Source: Niveispirillum sp.
GTDB taxonomy: Bacteria; Pseudomonadota; Alphaproteobacteria; Azospirillales; Azospirillaceae
DNA length: 63,236 bases
Direction: 5' to 3'
NCBI RefSeq assembly: GCF_017996735.1
Contig: NZ_JAGOGJ010000028.1
Location: 1-63,236 of the forward strand
The position numbers were made by a program, and so were the translations under genes. The first letter of the stretch is position 1. Every line of letters starts with the position of its first letter. Shown here piece by piece: positions 45,394 to 54,737 of the stretch. Below the pieces are notes generated by a model. It was not told the DNA's origin and made no database searches. It was given only the letters and a program-made list of their open reading frames with translations.

Positions 45394-48044
45394 GCGCTTC
45401 TCCGCTTGGCCAAGGCCTCGGCCACGGCCCGGCACAGGGTCTCCGGCTCTACCGGTTTGTAAAGCACAGGGATGTCTGGTGGCAAATCCTCAACCTCCAC
45501 ATGCCCGCGTCCGGGATATCCCGTCATGAACAGGACCGTGACGGACGGGTCCAGTTCCGTCACCAGATGCGCCAGCCGTACACCGCCCAGGGCGGGCATG
45601 ACCAGATCGGTCAGCAGCAGATCGATGCCCCCCTCCTCGAACCGCTCCAGCGCCTCCACCCCGTCGGCGGCGCGACGCACGGCATGGCCTTCGCGCTCCA
45701 GGAAGCCCGCGACCAGGGTCAGCAGTTCCGGCTCATCCTCGGCGACAAGGATGGTAGCGGGGCGGGTCGTGGCGGCGGCAATCATTGGCGCGTCCGCCCG
45801 CCCTTCCTCCGCCGGGGGTGGAGACAAGGGCAGCCACAGCGTGAAACAGGTGCCCCGGCCCGGCTGACTGTCCACCAGGATCACACCGCCCGCCTGTTTC
45901 ACCGTGCCATAGACCATGGCCAGTCCCAGCCCCGTGCCCTGACCCGGCGGCTTGGTGGTGAAGAACGGGTCGAAGATGCGGTCCAGCAATTCCGGCGGCA
46001 TGCCGGTTCCCCGGTCGGTGACCGACAACAGGGCGTAATCCCCTGTCTCCAGCCCCGGTGGTGCCGGTTCGGCCGCCAGTCCCAGCCGCACGATCAATGG
46101 CCCGCCGCCCGGCATGGCGTCGCGGGCATTGATGGCCAGGTTCAGCAGCGCCTGGGCGATCATGTCGGGATCGACGGCCACCCAGACCGGGGCGTCCGGC
46201 ACCAGCAGGGACAGGTCGATGGTGGCCCCCAGCAGCGGTTTCAGCAGGAATTCCTGCCCGCGCAGCACATCGCCCAGGTCGATCACTTCCGTGCGCGCCA
46301 CCTTCTGCCGGGAGAAGGTCAGCAATTCGCGCGTCAGCGCCGCCGCCCGTTCCACCCCCTGCCCGATCTTGGCCAGATAACCCGCCTGCGGCGCGTCCTT
46401 GGGCACGCCCTGCTTCGCCATGCTGGCATAGCCGCCGATGACCGACAGGATGTTGTTGAAATCATGCGCGATGCCGCCGGCCAGTTGTCCCAGCGCCTCC
46501 ATCTTCTGGGCCTGCAGCAACTGGCTTTCCAGCTTCTTCTGTTCCGTCACATCGGCGAAAAGTACGACGAATCCGCCGCCCGGCATGGGGAAATGCCGGA
46601 CCTGCAGCCAGGTACCGTTGGGGCGCTGACGCTCGTTGAAACAGATGCCGTCATGCCGGATACGGTCATAATCGGTCAGGCTTTCCTCCACGCTCTCGCC
46701 CGGATATTCCCCCTGCTGGGCCAGCAGGCGGACAAGGTCGCGGTCCTTCAGACCCGGTTTCATGAACCCGGCCGGAATATCCAGCAGTTCCGATACCATG
46801 CGGTTGGCGACCAGAAGATGGCCGTTGGCGTCATACACCTCGATCCCGATGCCGACATTGTCCATCATGCTGTCCAGGATGCGTGTCTTCTCCCAGATCT
46901 CATGCTCCGCCTGCCGGCGGTCGGTAATATCGCGCAGATAGGCTGTGTAGCGCTGGCCCGGCCCCAGCGGCACCGCCGTGATGGCCAGTTCGACGGGAAA
47001 CAGGCGGCCGTCGCGGCGCAGCGCCTCGATCTCCACCCGCCGGCCCAGCATGGTGCCGCCGCTGCCCAGTTTCATGCGCATGAGGCCGCTGTCATGCCCG
47101 CTACGGTGCTGCGGCGGGACGATCAGGTCGCTCATCCGCTGGCCCACCGCCTCGGCCCGCTGCCAGCCGAAGGTGCGCTCCGCCGCCGGGTTGAACTCCA
47201 GGATATACCCGTCCTCGTCGATGGAGATGATGCAGTCCAGGGCCGTATCCAGGATGGACCGGGCGCGGGCCTCGCTTTCGCGCAGGCGCAGGCTGGAGGC
47301 CGCCTCATGCGTGACGTCGCGGAACAGGCACATGACCAGCCGCTCGCCCCCGCCCTGGAACGGGACCGCTGACAATTCAACCGTGATGTCGCGCCCGTCC
47401 ATCCGGCGCAGGTCGATACGCATCTGGCGCAGCGGCTCGCCCGACACCACCCGGCGCATCAGCATCTCGGCCAGCGGACGCGTCTCCTCGTTGGTGACGT
47501 CCAGCACGTTGAACCGGGCGGCGGGCTCCTCCGCCGCGATGCCCAGGATGGCGCGCCCGGCCCGGTTCACGAACCGGCCGCGCCCCTGGGCATCATGCAC
47601 GGCAATGCCATCGGGCGACAGATCAACCAGTTGGCGGTAGCGCTGCTCGCTGTCGCGCAGTTCCGACTCGCGGCGTTTCAACTCCGTGATGTCGGTGCGC
47701 ACACACAGGGTGCCGCCCTGCGGCAGGGCCCGATCCTGCACCCGGATCCAGCGCCCGTCCGACAGCAGGAAATCACCCGGCTGACCTGTAGGATGCCGAA
47801 AACCGCGCAGGCGCTCGGCGACATAATCCTCCACGTCGCGGCCCTGCGCATGCAGGTTGTCGCCCGCATCAATGCCGAAGCGCAGCAGCGTCTCGAACGT
47901 CACGCCCGGCTGCATCCGGTCGGCCGTGACCGGGAACAGCGCCCTGAAGGCGGGGTTGGCCAGGACCAGCCGTTCCTGCGCATCGAACAGCGCCACCCCA
48001 TCGGTCAGCATGTCGAAGGCCGTGGTCAGGCTGTCCAGGTCCAA
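45390..48044 (-). CDS. multi-PAS hybrid histidine kinase
   Basis: An 884-residue cytoplasmic sensor kinase, with no membrane helix or signal peptide seen. Four PAS-type domains fill the first 510 residues. The HisKA His is in 'GQLAGGIAHDFNNILSVIGG', followed by the ATPase domain ('DRGTGMPPE', 'GQGTGLGLAMVYG') and a C-terminal receiver with the phospho-Asp in 'LLLTDLVMP' and 'LYKPV'. The start is TTG 48044, supported by a strong AAGGAGG seven bases upstream. It forms a coupled kinase-receiver-mtnN unit. The signal is unknown; PAS domains may bind haem, flavin or small ligands. Confidence 0.92.
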   Translation of the reverse strand: MDLDSLTTAFDMLTDGVALFDAQERLVLANPAFRALFPVTADRMQPGVTFETLLRFGIDAGDNLHAQGRDVEDYVAERLRGFRHPTGQPGDFLLSDGRWIRVQDRALPQGGTLCVRTDITELKRRESELRDSEQRYRQLVDLSPDGIAVHDAQGRGRFVNRAGRAILGIAAEEPAARFNVLDVTNEETRPLAEMLMRRVVSGEPLRQMRIDLRRMDGRDITVELSAVPFQGGGERLVMCLFRDVTHEAASSLRLRESEARARSILDTALDCIISIDEDGYILEFNPAAERTFGWQRAEAVGQRMSDLIVPPQHRSGHDSGLMRMKLGSGGTMLGRRVEIEALRRDGRLFPVELAITAVPLGPGQRYTAYLRDITDRRQAEHEIWEKTRILDSMMDNVGIGIEVYDANGHLLVANRMVSELLDIPAGFMKPGLKDRDLVRLLAQQGEYPGESVEESLTDYDRIRHDGICFNERQRPNGTWLQVRHFPMPGGGFVVLFADVTEQKKLESQLLQAQKMEALGQLAGGIAHDFNNILSVIGGYASMAKQGVPKDAPQAGYLAKIGQGVERAAALTRELLTFSRQKVARTEVIDLGDVLRGQEFLLKPLLGATIDLSLLVPDAPVWVAVDPDMIAQALLNLAINARDAMPGGGPLIVRLGLAAEPAPPGLETGDYALLSVTDRGTGMPPELLDRIFDPFFTTKPPGQGTGLGLAMVYGTVKQAGGVILVDSQPGRGTCFTLWLPLSPPPAEEGRADAPMIAAATTRPATILVAEDEPELLTLVAGFLEREGHAVRRAADGVEALERFEEGGIDLLLTDLVMPALGGVRLAHLVTELDPSVTVLFMTGYPGRGHVEVEDLPPDIPVLYKPVEPETLCRAVAEALAKRRSA

Positions 48045-48101
48045 GATGCCCTCCTTGGTCGGCCGTGCAGGGACAGATGGTGCCCTGCCCCCGGTTCCCG
48101 A

Positions 48102-49442
48102 TCAAGCCGGCAGCGCCGCCGCGACCCGCGCCACGACCCCGGCCCAGTCGCCGCAGCGCTTCTGGCGGAACAAACGCATGCTGGGGTACCAGCCCGTCTT
48201 GGCCGCCCCTTCCAGCCAGCGCCAATCCGTGTCGGTGGCGATCAATGTCCAGACCGGCCGCCCCATGGCCCCGGCCAGATGGGCCAGCGCGCTGTCGGGC
48301 GTGATCAGAAGGTCCAGATGCGGCAGGATCGCAGCCGTGTCGGCCCAACTCCCGATCTCCGCCCCCAGGTCGGTGACGGGTGCCGGCAGAGGGCTGTCGC
48401 GCAACTGCTCGCGTCCACTGGCCACCTGCAACGCGTACCAGTCAGCCCCCGACCGTTCCAGCAGGGGACGCAGCGCCGCCAGGCCCGGCGTGCGCCAGGC
48501 GTCCCCGGGATGCGCCGGATTGCCGGCCCAACTGAACCCGATGCGCGGCCGGTTGCCCTGCCGCGCCAGCCGCTGGCCCCAACCGGCGGTACGCACGGGA
48601 TCGGACGCGATATAGGGGCCGGGCCAGGGAATGCCCGTGGGTTCCAGCCCCAACAGGCCGGGCAGGTCCAGCAACGGCACGCCCCGATCGACAGGCGGCA
48701 GGTCCGTGCCCCGTGCCACCACGGTTCCATGCCTGCCATCGTCGAACAGCGGGACCAGGGCCGCCGGCACCTCCAGCACGATCTGCGCCCCGGCCGCCAT
48801 CAGGGACCGGACCAGCCGCACACACATGATGGTGTCACCGGCCCCCTGTTCATCCCAGACCAGGATACGTTTGCCGGCCGGGTCCTCCCCCCGCCAGGCC
48901 TGTATCTGCTGATGCCGGGGCGGGCGGGCGGAAACCGACCAGCGATGGCGGTACAGGTCGAACCCTTCGCGCCAGCGGCCAAGGCGCAGCAGGGCCAGCG
49001 ACCGGCCCAGCGACGCGGCACTGTCGCCCGGCGCCAGTTCCAGGCAGCGGTCGAAGGCGGCCAAGGCACCGGCCGGATCCCCCGTCACCCGCCGCAGCAG
49101 CCCGATATCGCGCCAGACATAGGCGATGCCGGCCCCCTGTTCCGCAGCCACGGCCAGATGCACCGCCGCCGCATCCACCTCTCCTTGATGCAGCAGCAGG
49201 TTGGCCAGGGCGCAGCGGGCCGGTACCAAGGCCGGTGCCGCCGCCACCGCGCGGGACAGCAGGTCGCGCGCCGGCTCCGTCCGCCCTGCGCGCCGTGCGG
49301 CATCCCCCAGGGTCAGCAGCGCCACGGCATGGTCGGGATCGGCCGACAGCACCTGTTGCCACAGGGAAAGGGCTGTCCCTTCCTCCCCGCGCGTCATCGC
49401 CGCCTGCGCGGCGCGGGCCAGATCGCCGACGCCGCTCACCAT
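48102..49442 (-). CDS. TPR protein with glycosyltransferase 9-like C-terminal domain
   Basis: A 446-residue protein. Residues 5-170 are about four tetratricopeptide repeats, with visible 'AVALLTLGDAARRAGR' and 'GALAAFDRCLELAPGD'. Residues 195-446 resemble the GT9/heptosyltransferase-like fold, including 'VWDEQGAGDTIMCVRLVRSL' and 'LDLLITPDSALAHLAGAMGRPVWTL', the nucleotide-sugar binding part. Similar TPR-transferases glycosylate surface proteins or envelope sugars in alphaproteobacteria; the target is not identified here. It overlaps the small secreted protein gene by seven bases (49436-49442). Confidence 0.8.
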   Translation of the reverse strand: MVSGVGDLARAAQAAMTRGEEGTALSLWQQVLSADPDHAVALLTLGDAARRAGRTEPARDLLSRAVAAAPALVPARCALANLLLHQGEVDAAAVHLAVAAEQGAGIAYVWRDIGLLRRVTGDPAGALAAFDRCLELAPGDSAASLGRSLALLRLGRWREGFDLYRHRWSVSARPPRHQQIQAWRGEDPAGKRILVWDEQGAGDTIMCVRLVRSLMAAGAQIVLEVPAALVPLFDDGRHGTVVARGTDLPPVDRGVPLLDLPGLLGLEPTGIPWPGPYIASDPVRTAGWGQRLARQGNRPRIGFSWAGNPAHPGDAWRTPGLAALRPLLERSGADWYALQVASGREQLRDSPLPAPVTDLGAEIGSWADTAAILPHLDLLITPDSALAHLAGAMGRPVWTLIATDTDWRWLEGAAKTGWYPSMRLFRQKRCGDWAGVVARVAAALPA

Positions 49443-49780
49443 TGTTTTTCCGTCAGGGTCGGCTTGCCCTGTACCGTACTGCTGATCACTTCCGGCATGC
49501 GGACCAGCCGGTCGCTACGGATCACCGGCAGCGGATCGGGATCGTAAATCTGCTTCAACCGCCGATATTCCTGGAAATGGAATTCCTGCTGTTCCTGGAA
49601 ATCCGGCTCCCCGTTACGCCGGCCGGTCACAATCACTTCCTGTTCCATGGCCGGCGGTTTCTGCGCCGGCGCGGCGTTCTGCGCCCCCGCCGGAACGGAA
49701 CAGGCAAGCGCCAGCAGCGTCAGCAGCGTCAGCAGCGGACGGGCGCAGGTAGAAAAGTGATTCCCGCCTGAAATCGACAT
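49436..49780 (-). CDS. small secreted protein with TonB-box-like motif
   Basis: A 114-residue protein with a signal peptide (hydrophobic residues about 14-33, ending G-A-Q) and a short mature part. Near residue 47 it carries 'QEVIVTGRR', which looks like the TonB box and start of the plug in TonB receptors (compare 'EEIVVTG' in the receptor at 18.6 kb), but no plug or barrel follows. The rest is acidic and aromatic, ending 'TLTEKQW'. ATG 49780 is the start. It is cotranscribed with the TPR-transferase, whose start it overlaps. Function unknown. Confidence 0.6.
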   Translation of the reverse strand: MSISGGNHFSTCARPLLTLLTLLALACSVPAGAQNAAPAQKPPAMEQEVIVTGRRNGEPDFQEQQEFHFQEYRRLKQIYDPDPLPVIRSDRLVRMPEVISSTVQGKPTLTEKQW

Positions 49781-49904
49781 GTCACGGACCTGCCAGCCTC
49801 AATGGAGTAACCATCATAGTCGGTTTAAGGCGCCACCGCACCTGAACTTTGTTCATATTTTTCAGCCTCCCTATCCCCACCTTGGAAACTCGACCGAAAA
49901 AAGT

Positions 49905-49919
49905 GAACGTAATGAGAAC
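49905..49919 (+). promoter_or_regulatory. LexA (SOS) box upstream of recA
   Basis: GAAC (49905-49908), exactly seven bases, then GAAC (49916-49919). GAAC-N7-GAAC is the LexA site of alphaproteobacteria. It lies 89 bases before the recA start, in a 227-base gap that also contains a GTTC-N4-GAAC palindrome (49959-49970) without the LexA spacing. Confidence 0.85.
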
Positions 49920-50007
49920 ATTCCCTCTTGGCGCATGAGAACGAAAAAGGTACAACAGGTTCAGTTGAACGCGCATGCTCATCCGTGCGAGAAGGAAGGG
50001 GACAATA

Positions 50008-51084
50008 ATGTCGGCAGCTCCACTCCGTCTGGTTGAAACACCCATGGACAAACAAAAAGCTCTGGACGCCGCCCTGGGCCAGATCGAACGCGCGTTCGGC
50101 AAGGGCTCGATCATGAAGCTGGGTGCGAAGGAGGCGTCGCAAGAGACGGAGGTGGTTTCCACCGGCTCTCTCGGCCTCGATATCGCACTGGGCATCGGCG
50201 GCTTTCCGCGGGGCCGTATCATCGAAATCTACGGGCCGGAAAGCTCGGGCAAGACCACGCTCGCCCTGCATGCCATCGCCCAGGCACAGAAGAATGGCGG
50301 CGTCTGCGCCTTCGTCGATGCCGAACATGCGCTGGACCCGTCCTATGCCCGTAAGCTGGGCGTGGATGTGGACGAACTGCTGATCTCCCAGCCCGATGCC
50401 GGCGAACAGGCGCTGGAAATCTCCGACACGCTGGTGCGCTCCGGCGCCATCGACGTGCTGGTGGTGGACTCGGTGGCGGCCCTGGTGCCGCGCGCCGAAC
50501 TGGAAGGGGAGATGGGCGACAGCCATGTCGGCCTGCACGCCCGGTTGATGAGCCAGGCGCTGCGCAAGCTGACCAGCTCCATCTCCAAGTCGCGCTGTCT
50601 GGTGATCTTCATCAACCAGATCCGCTTGAAGATCGGTGTGATGTTCGGCAACCCGGAGACGACGACGGGCGGCAACGCGCTGAAATTCTACGCCTCCGTC
50701 CGCCTTGATATCCGCCGCATCGGCGCCATCAAGGACCGGGAGACCGTCACCGGCAACCAGACCCGCGTGAAGGTGGTGAAGAACAAGATGGCGCCGCCAT
50801 TCCGCGTCGTCGAATTCGACATCATGTATGGCGAGGGTGTATCCAAGGTGGGCGAACTGCTCGATCTGGGCATCCAGGCCGGCGTGGTGGACAAGTCGGG
50901 CTCCTGGTTCTCCTATGACGGGCAGCGCATCGGTCAGGGGCGTGAAAATGCCAAGACCTTCCTGCGCAACAACCAGGCCGTGGCCGACAGCATCGAACAG
51001 AAGATCCGCGCCAATGCCGGCATCGTGGCCGGTGCCATGATGGGCACGCCGGAAACCGATGGCGACGCATCCACCCCTGAATGA
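50008..51084 (+). CDS. recA: recombinase RecA
   Basis: The 358-residue ATPase for homologous recombination and SOS induction. Walker A is 'GPESSGKTT' near residue 80, and the L2/Walker B segments include '[21 protein letters not shown]' and 'FINQIR'. ATG 50008 is chosen because GGAAGGGGA lies just upstream and the protein then starts like other alphaproteobacterial RecAs; an upstream ATG at 49975 lacks a ribosome site. The SOS box is upstream and a strong terminator follows. Confidence 0.97.
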   Translation: MSAAPLRLVETPMDKQKALDAALGQIERAFGKGSIMKLGAKEASQETEVVSTGSLGLDIALGIGGFPRGRIIEIYGPESSGKTTLALHAIAQAQKNGGVCAFVDAEHALDPSYARKLGVDVDELLISQPDAGEQALEISDTLVRSGAIDVLVVDSVAALVPRAELEGEMGDSHVGLHARLMSQALRKLTSSISKSRCLVIFINQIRLKIGVMFGNPETTTGGNALKFYASVRLDIRRIGAIKDRETVTGNQTRVKVVKNKMAPPFRVVEFDIMYGEGVSKVGELLDLGIQAGVVDKSGSWFSYDGQRIGQGRENAKTFLRNNQAVADSIEQKIRANAGIVAGAMMGTPETDGDASTPE

Positions 51085-51092
51085 TCCTGACC

Positions 51093-51123
51093 ACCGCCCC
51101 GGAAGCTTCCTTTCCGGGGCGGT
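51093..51123 (+). terminator. terminator of recA
   Basis: A perfect 12-bp stem (51093-51104 with 51112-51123) with a 7-base loop, starting eight bases past the recA stop. The T-tract is short. Confidence 0.75.
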
Positions 51124-51136
51124 TCAGCTTTGGGGG

Positions 51137-51982
51137 TCACCAGCGCCCGATGGTGGCCGCCCACCCCACCGCCAGCGGCCGCCCGATGGTGGGGCGCAGC
51201 AGGGTGGGTGACATCAGATTATAGCCCGACTTACCGATCCGCCCTAGATAATGGTCGGCCAGGGTGGCCGGCAGCAGGGCTGGCAGGGCCGCCTTCGGCA
51301 CCTGTCTCCGCAGGGCACGGGCCTGTTTCAGCAAGGATCGCGCCGTGTCGGCGATCGCCTCGGCCACCTGGGCCAATCCCGGTTCGGGCTTGCACTCAAA
51401 CAGGGCCGGCTCGGTCACCCGGAATTCCGTCATCAGGGTCAGCGGCAGGCGTGAACGGTGCCCGCGCGCCAGGAACGGCGTGGCACGCAGGATACCGGTC
51501 AGGGCCCAGGCTGTACCGATCAGACGCGCGGCTTCCATGCTGGCCGGATCGCGGGCGCCCAGAACCTGAGAGGCCAGCCGGACCAGCGGCGCACCCGTCA
51601 CCTGGGCGTAATTGACCAGGCATTCCATGTCGGCCGGCGCCTCGTCATCCAGGTCGGCCTCACGCCCATCGATCAGCAGATCGAACTGCGCGCGGTCCAG
51701 GTCATGGCGGAGAATGGCTGTCGCCAGCGGTTCCACCACCTCATGCCGGCGGGGACGGCCTTCAAAGGCACCCTCGATGCTTTCCCGCCACCATTGCAGA
51801 CGGATCTGCCCCAGGGTGGGTTCGGTCACCACCTCCCGCGTCTTGGCCACCTCGTGATTGAAGGCATAAAGCGCGAACAGGTCCTCGCGCACCGTTGCGG
51901 GCGCGAACAGGGCGGTAAGGAACCGGTCATTGTCATGTTTGCGAACCGCCTCGGCACAGGCGGACAGGGCGGGCGGCGCCAT
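51137..51982 (-). CDS. squalene/phytoene synthase-fold protein, NDUFAF6-like
   Basis: A 281-residue all-helical protein of the squalene/phytoene synthase superfamily. Its 'LFALYAFNHEVAKTREVVTEP' and 'IRLQWWRESI' are the marks of the group related to mitochondrial NDUFAF6, a complex I assembly factor. The catalytic D-x-x-x-D motifs of true synthases are not intact, so a prenyltransferase activity is unlikely. Start ATG 51982 is chosen over TTG 51994. It is distinct from the hpn synthases at 53-54.7 kb. The role in complex I here is inference from the family. Confidence 0.85.
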   Translation of the reverse strand: MAPPALSACAEAVRKHDNDRFLTALFAPATVREDLFALYAFNHEVAKTREVVTEPTLGQIRLQWWRESIEGAFEGRPRRHEVVEPLATAILRHDLDRAQFDLLIDGREADLDDEAPADMECLVNYAQVTGAPLVRLASQVLGARDPASMEAARLIGTAWALTGILRATPFLARGHRSRLPLTLMTEFRVTEPALFECKPEPGLAQVAEAIADTARSLLKQARALRRQVPKAALPALLPATLADHYLGRIGKSGYNLMSPTLLRPTIGRPLAVGWAATIGRW

Positions 51983-52188
51983 GGGTTTTTCCAATTCAGA
52001 TCAATGCCGCCTTATAGGCGTTCCGCGACCCGGCGCAAAGCCCAAGCAACCCATATGGTTGATACGACAATTATTCAGGGGTGGATCGGGTTGACCCGGG
52101 CCCGGCGCGGTCGTATCTCTCAACCCCGTGTCCGGTCGTCCCCGCGTCAGGGGCGACATCCAACCCCGAGAGAACAGGAGCCATCATC

Positions 52189-52815
52189 ATGGCCTTCACC
52201 CTGCCGGCATTGACCTACGACACCGCGGCGCTGGAGCCGCATATCGACGCGCTGACCATGGCCACCCACCATGGCAAGCACCACCAGACCTATATCACCA
52301 ACCTGAACAATGCCCTGGCTGACCACAGCCAGTTGCACGACCTGTCGCTGGAAGACCTGCTGAAGCGTCTGGGCGAGCTGCCGGAAAGCATCCGCACTGC
52401 CGTTCGCAACAATGGCGGCGGTCATGCCAACCATTCCATGTTCTGGTCCATCATGGGCCCGAATGGCGGCGGCGACCCGACCGGCGATGTCGGTGCGGCC
52501 ATCACTCGCGATTTCGGCAGCTTCGAGGACTTCAAGAAGAAGTTCAACGAAGCCGGTACGAAGCAGTTCGGCTCCGGCTGGGTGTTCGTGACCGCCGACA
52601 CGGCCGGCAAGCTGGCCATCGTGGCCCAGCCGAACCAGGACACGCCGCTGTTCAATGGCACGCCGATCCTGTTCGGTAACGACGTGTGGGAACACGCCTA
52701 TTACCTGAAGTACCAGAACCGCCGCGCCGACTACCTGGCCGCCTGGTGGAACACGGTCAACTGGGATGCCGTGAACGCCCGCCTCACCAAGATCAAGGGC
52801 GGTGCCGTCATCTGA
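52189..52815 (+). CDS. sodA: superoxide dismutase, Mn-type
   Basis: A 208-residue iron/manganese-family superoxide dismutase. Metal ligands are visible: His in 'HHGKHHQTY', His in 'GGGHANHSMFW', and Asp/His in 'DVWEHAYYLKYQ'. Gly in 'GGGHANH' together with Gln in 'PNQDTPL' is the pattern of Mn- rather than Fe-enzymes, although cambialistic use cannot be ruled out. No signal peptide, so cytoplasmic. ATG 52189 has ACAGGAG upstream. The preceding divergent gene leaves about 200 bases for regulation. Confidence 0.92.
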   Translation: MAFTLPALTYDTAALEPHIDALTMATHHGKHHQTYITNLNNALADHSQLHDLSLEDLLKRLGELPESIRTAVRNNGGGHANHSMFWSIMGPNGGGDPTGDVGAAITRDFGSFEDFKKKFNEAGTKQFGSGWVFVTADTAGKLAIVAQPNQDTPLFNGTPILFGNDVWEHAYYLKYQNRRADYLAAWWNTVNWDAVNARLTKIKGGAVI

Positions 52816-52855
52816 CGGTCAGCGCCTGCCGCGAATCCTTCACAGGTTCATGCAG

Positions 52856-52884
52856 ACCCCGCCGGTCCCACCGGCGGGGTTTGT
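52856..52884 (+). terminator. terminator of the superoxide dismutase gene
   Basis: A perfect 11-bp stem (52856-52866 with 52870-52880), a 3-base loop, then TTGT. It lies 40 bases after the stop and before the hpn genes. Confidence 0.75.
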
Positions 52885-52937
52885 CATGTCCGGACACCCC
52901 TGCCGCATTATCGCCACTTCTATAAGGCACCCCTGTC

Positions 52938-54737
52938 GTGGCAAACTATCCTCCCGACCGACGACAGAGCCCTGCCCGACCCATGGCCGAATTCCGCCTG
53001 TCCACACAGAACCCCGCCCAGCCGGGAGATCCCGCGGCCCGCAAGGGCGCGGCGGCGGAGAATTTTCCGGTTGCGTCGCGGCTGATCCCGGCGCCTTACC
53101 GCCCGCATGTGATGGCCTTTTATGCCTTCGCGCGGCTGGCGGATGATATTGCCGACGACCCGCATGTCGAACCCGACATGAAGATCGCGCAGTTGGATGC
53201 GCTGGAGCGCGCCCTGGTCAGCGGCATCGGCAACCAGCCCTGGCTGGCCCCGGCCCTGACCCTGAAGGCGACACAGACCGCCACGGGTGTGTCGGGTATC
53301 CATGCACGGCAGTTGCTGCAGGCCTTCCGTCGCGACGCGATGGGAAGCCACTGCAAGACCTGGCAGGATCTGGTCCTTTATTGCCGCTATTCCGCCAATC
53401 CCGTGGGCCGCTTCCTGCTGGAACTGCATGGGGAGGGCATCAATGCCGCCCCCGCGTCCGACGCCCTGTGTACCGCCTTGCAGATTCTGAACCATATCCA
53501 GGATTGCCGGCACGACTGGGTGGAGTTGGGCCGTTGTTATCTCCCGACCGCCTGGTTCAAGGAAGCGGGCGGGTCCGTCGAACATCTGGTGGAGACGGAG
53601 GCGACACCGCCGGTGCGCACCGTCATCGACCGGACGCTGGACAATGTCGATTCGCTGTTGCGCCGGGCCAGCGCCCTGCCCCGCCTGATCGCCAACCCCG
53701 GCCTGCGCATGGAATCGGCGGTCATCATCGAAATGGCCGTGGCCCTGTCCAGGCAATTGCGCCGGCGCGACCCACTGGCCGGCAAGGTGCAGTTGTCAGC
53801 CTTCAGCCGCCTGGGGGCCGTCCTGCTGGGCGTGTTGCGCGGCATGTCGCGCCGGCCGCCGCGCCTGTCCCCGGAAAGTGTGCTGGCCAAGGCCGGCAGT
53901 TGCGGCACCTCCACCTTCTACTGGCCGCTGCGCCTGCTGGGCCAGCGCAAGCGCCGCGCCATGTTCGCCATCTATGGTTTCTGCCGCGCGGTGGATGACA
54001 TCGCCGACGGCACGGAAAATACCGAGGTGAAGCGCGGTGCCCTGACCGACTGGCAGCGGCGGATCGATGCCATGTATGGCATGCCCAGCCCCGGCCGCCA
54101 CCATGGCCGCCTGCGTGATCTGGCCTCTGCCGTCCGCCGCTACAGCCTGCCCCAGGCCGAATTCCAGGCCGTCATCGACGGCATGATGATGGATGTGGAT
54201 GGGCCGATCCGTGCCCCGTCGCTGGGCATGCTGGCGCAATATTGCCGGCGCGTGGCCGGCGCCGTTGGCCTTTTGTCTGTCCGGGTCTTCGGCAAGGGCG
54301 ATGCCAGCGCCGATGCCTTCGCCCTGGCTCTGGGCGAGGCGCTGCAACTGACCAACATCCTGCGGGATGTGGAAGAGGATGCGCGTGACGGCCGCTGCTA
54401 TCTGCCGGAAGAGATGCTGGAGGATGCCGGCATCGACATCTATGCGGTCCAGTCGGACCCCGTCTCCGTGCTGACCGACCCCGCCCTGCCCCAGGTGTGC
54501 GAGGCGCTGGCGGCCCGGGCGGAGGCGGCGTTCGATCAAGCCAACGGCCTGTTGAAGCAACCGCACCGTAAGCTGTGGCCGGCCGCCGCCATGATGGTGC
54601 TGTACCACCGTATCCTGGTGCGCCTGCGCCAGCGCGGCTGGTCGCCCGATGCCCTGTCCCGCCGCCCCCGCCTGGGCAAGTGGGAGAAGATCAGCGTCGC
54701 GCTGTCCTGCGCCCTGGGCCGTTCGCCGCGCCTGTGA
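52938..54737 (+). CDS. fused HpnC-HpnD squalene synthase (hopanoid pathway)
   Basis: A 599-residue protein in which two normally separate enzymes are joined. Residues 30-290 match HpnC (first Asp motif 'LADDIADDP', second 'QDCRHDWVELGRCYLP'). Residues 305-599 match HpnD ('SCGTSTFYWPLRLL', 'DDIADG', 'ILRDVEEDARDGRCYLP'). HpnD makes presqualene diphosphate and HpnC converts it to hydroxysqualene; hpnE finishes squalene. There is no stop or frameshift between the halves. The start is GTG 52938 with TAAGG upstream; ATG 52983 is in frame but has no ribosome site. It overlaps hpnE by four bases (GTGA). Confidence 0.93.
   Translation: MANYPPDRRQSPARPMAEFRLSTQNPAQPGDPAARKGAAAENFPVASRLIPAPYRPHVMAFYAFARLADDIADDPHVEPDMKIAQLDALERALVSGIGNQPWLAPALTLKATQTATGVSGIHARQLLQAFRRDAMGSHCKTWQDLVLYCRYSANPVGRFLLELHGEGINAAPASDALCTALQILNHIQDCRHDWVELGRCYLPTAWFKEAGGSVEHLVETEATPPVRTVIDRTLDNVDSLLRRASALPRLIANPGLRMESAVIIEMAVALSRQLRRRDPLAGKVQLSAFSRLGAVLLGVLRGMSRRPPRLSPESVLAKAGSCGTSTFYWPLRLLGQRKRRAMFAIYGFCRAVDDIADGTENTEVKRGALTDWQRRIDAMYGMPSPGRHHGRLRDLASAVRRYSLPQAEFQAVIDGMMMDVDGPIRAPSLGMLAQYCRRVAGAVGLLSVRVFGKGDASADAFALALGEALQLTNILRDVEEDARDGRCYLPEEMLEDAGIDIYAVQSDPVSVLTDPALPQVCEALAARAEAAFDQANGLLKQPHRKLWPAAAMMVLYHRILVRLRQRGWSPDALSRRPRLGKWEKISVALSCALGRSPRL

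Noticed and set aside
45384..49547. Two long plus-strand frames opposite the kinase and TPR genes
   Set aside because: Composition is Arg/Gln/His-rich without domains; the minus-strand genes are certain by motif.
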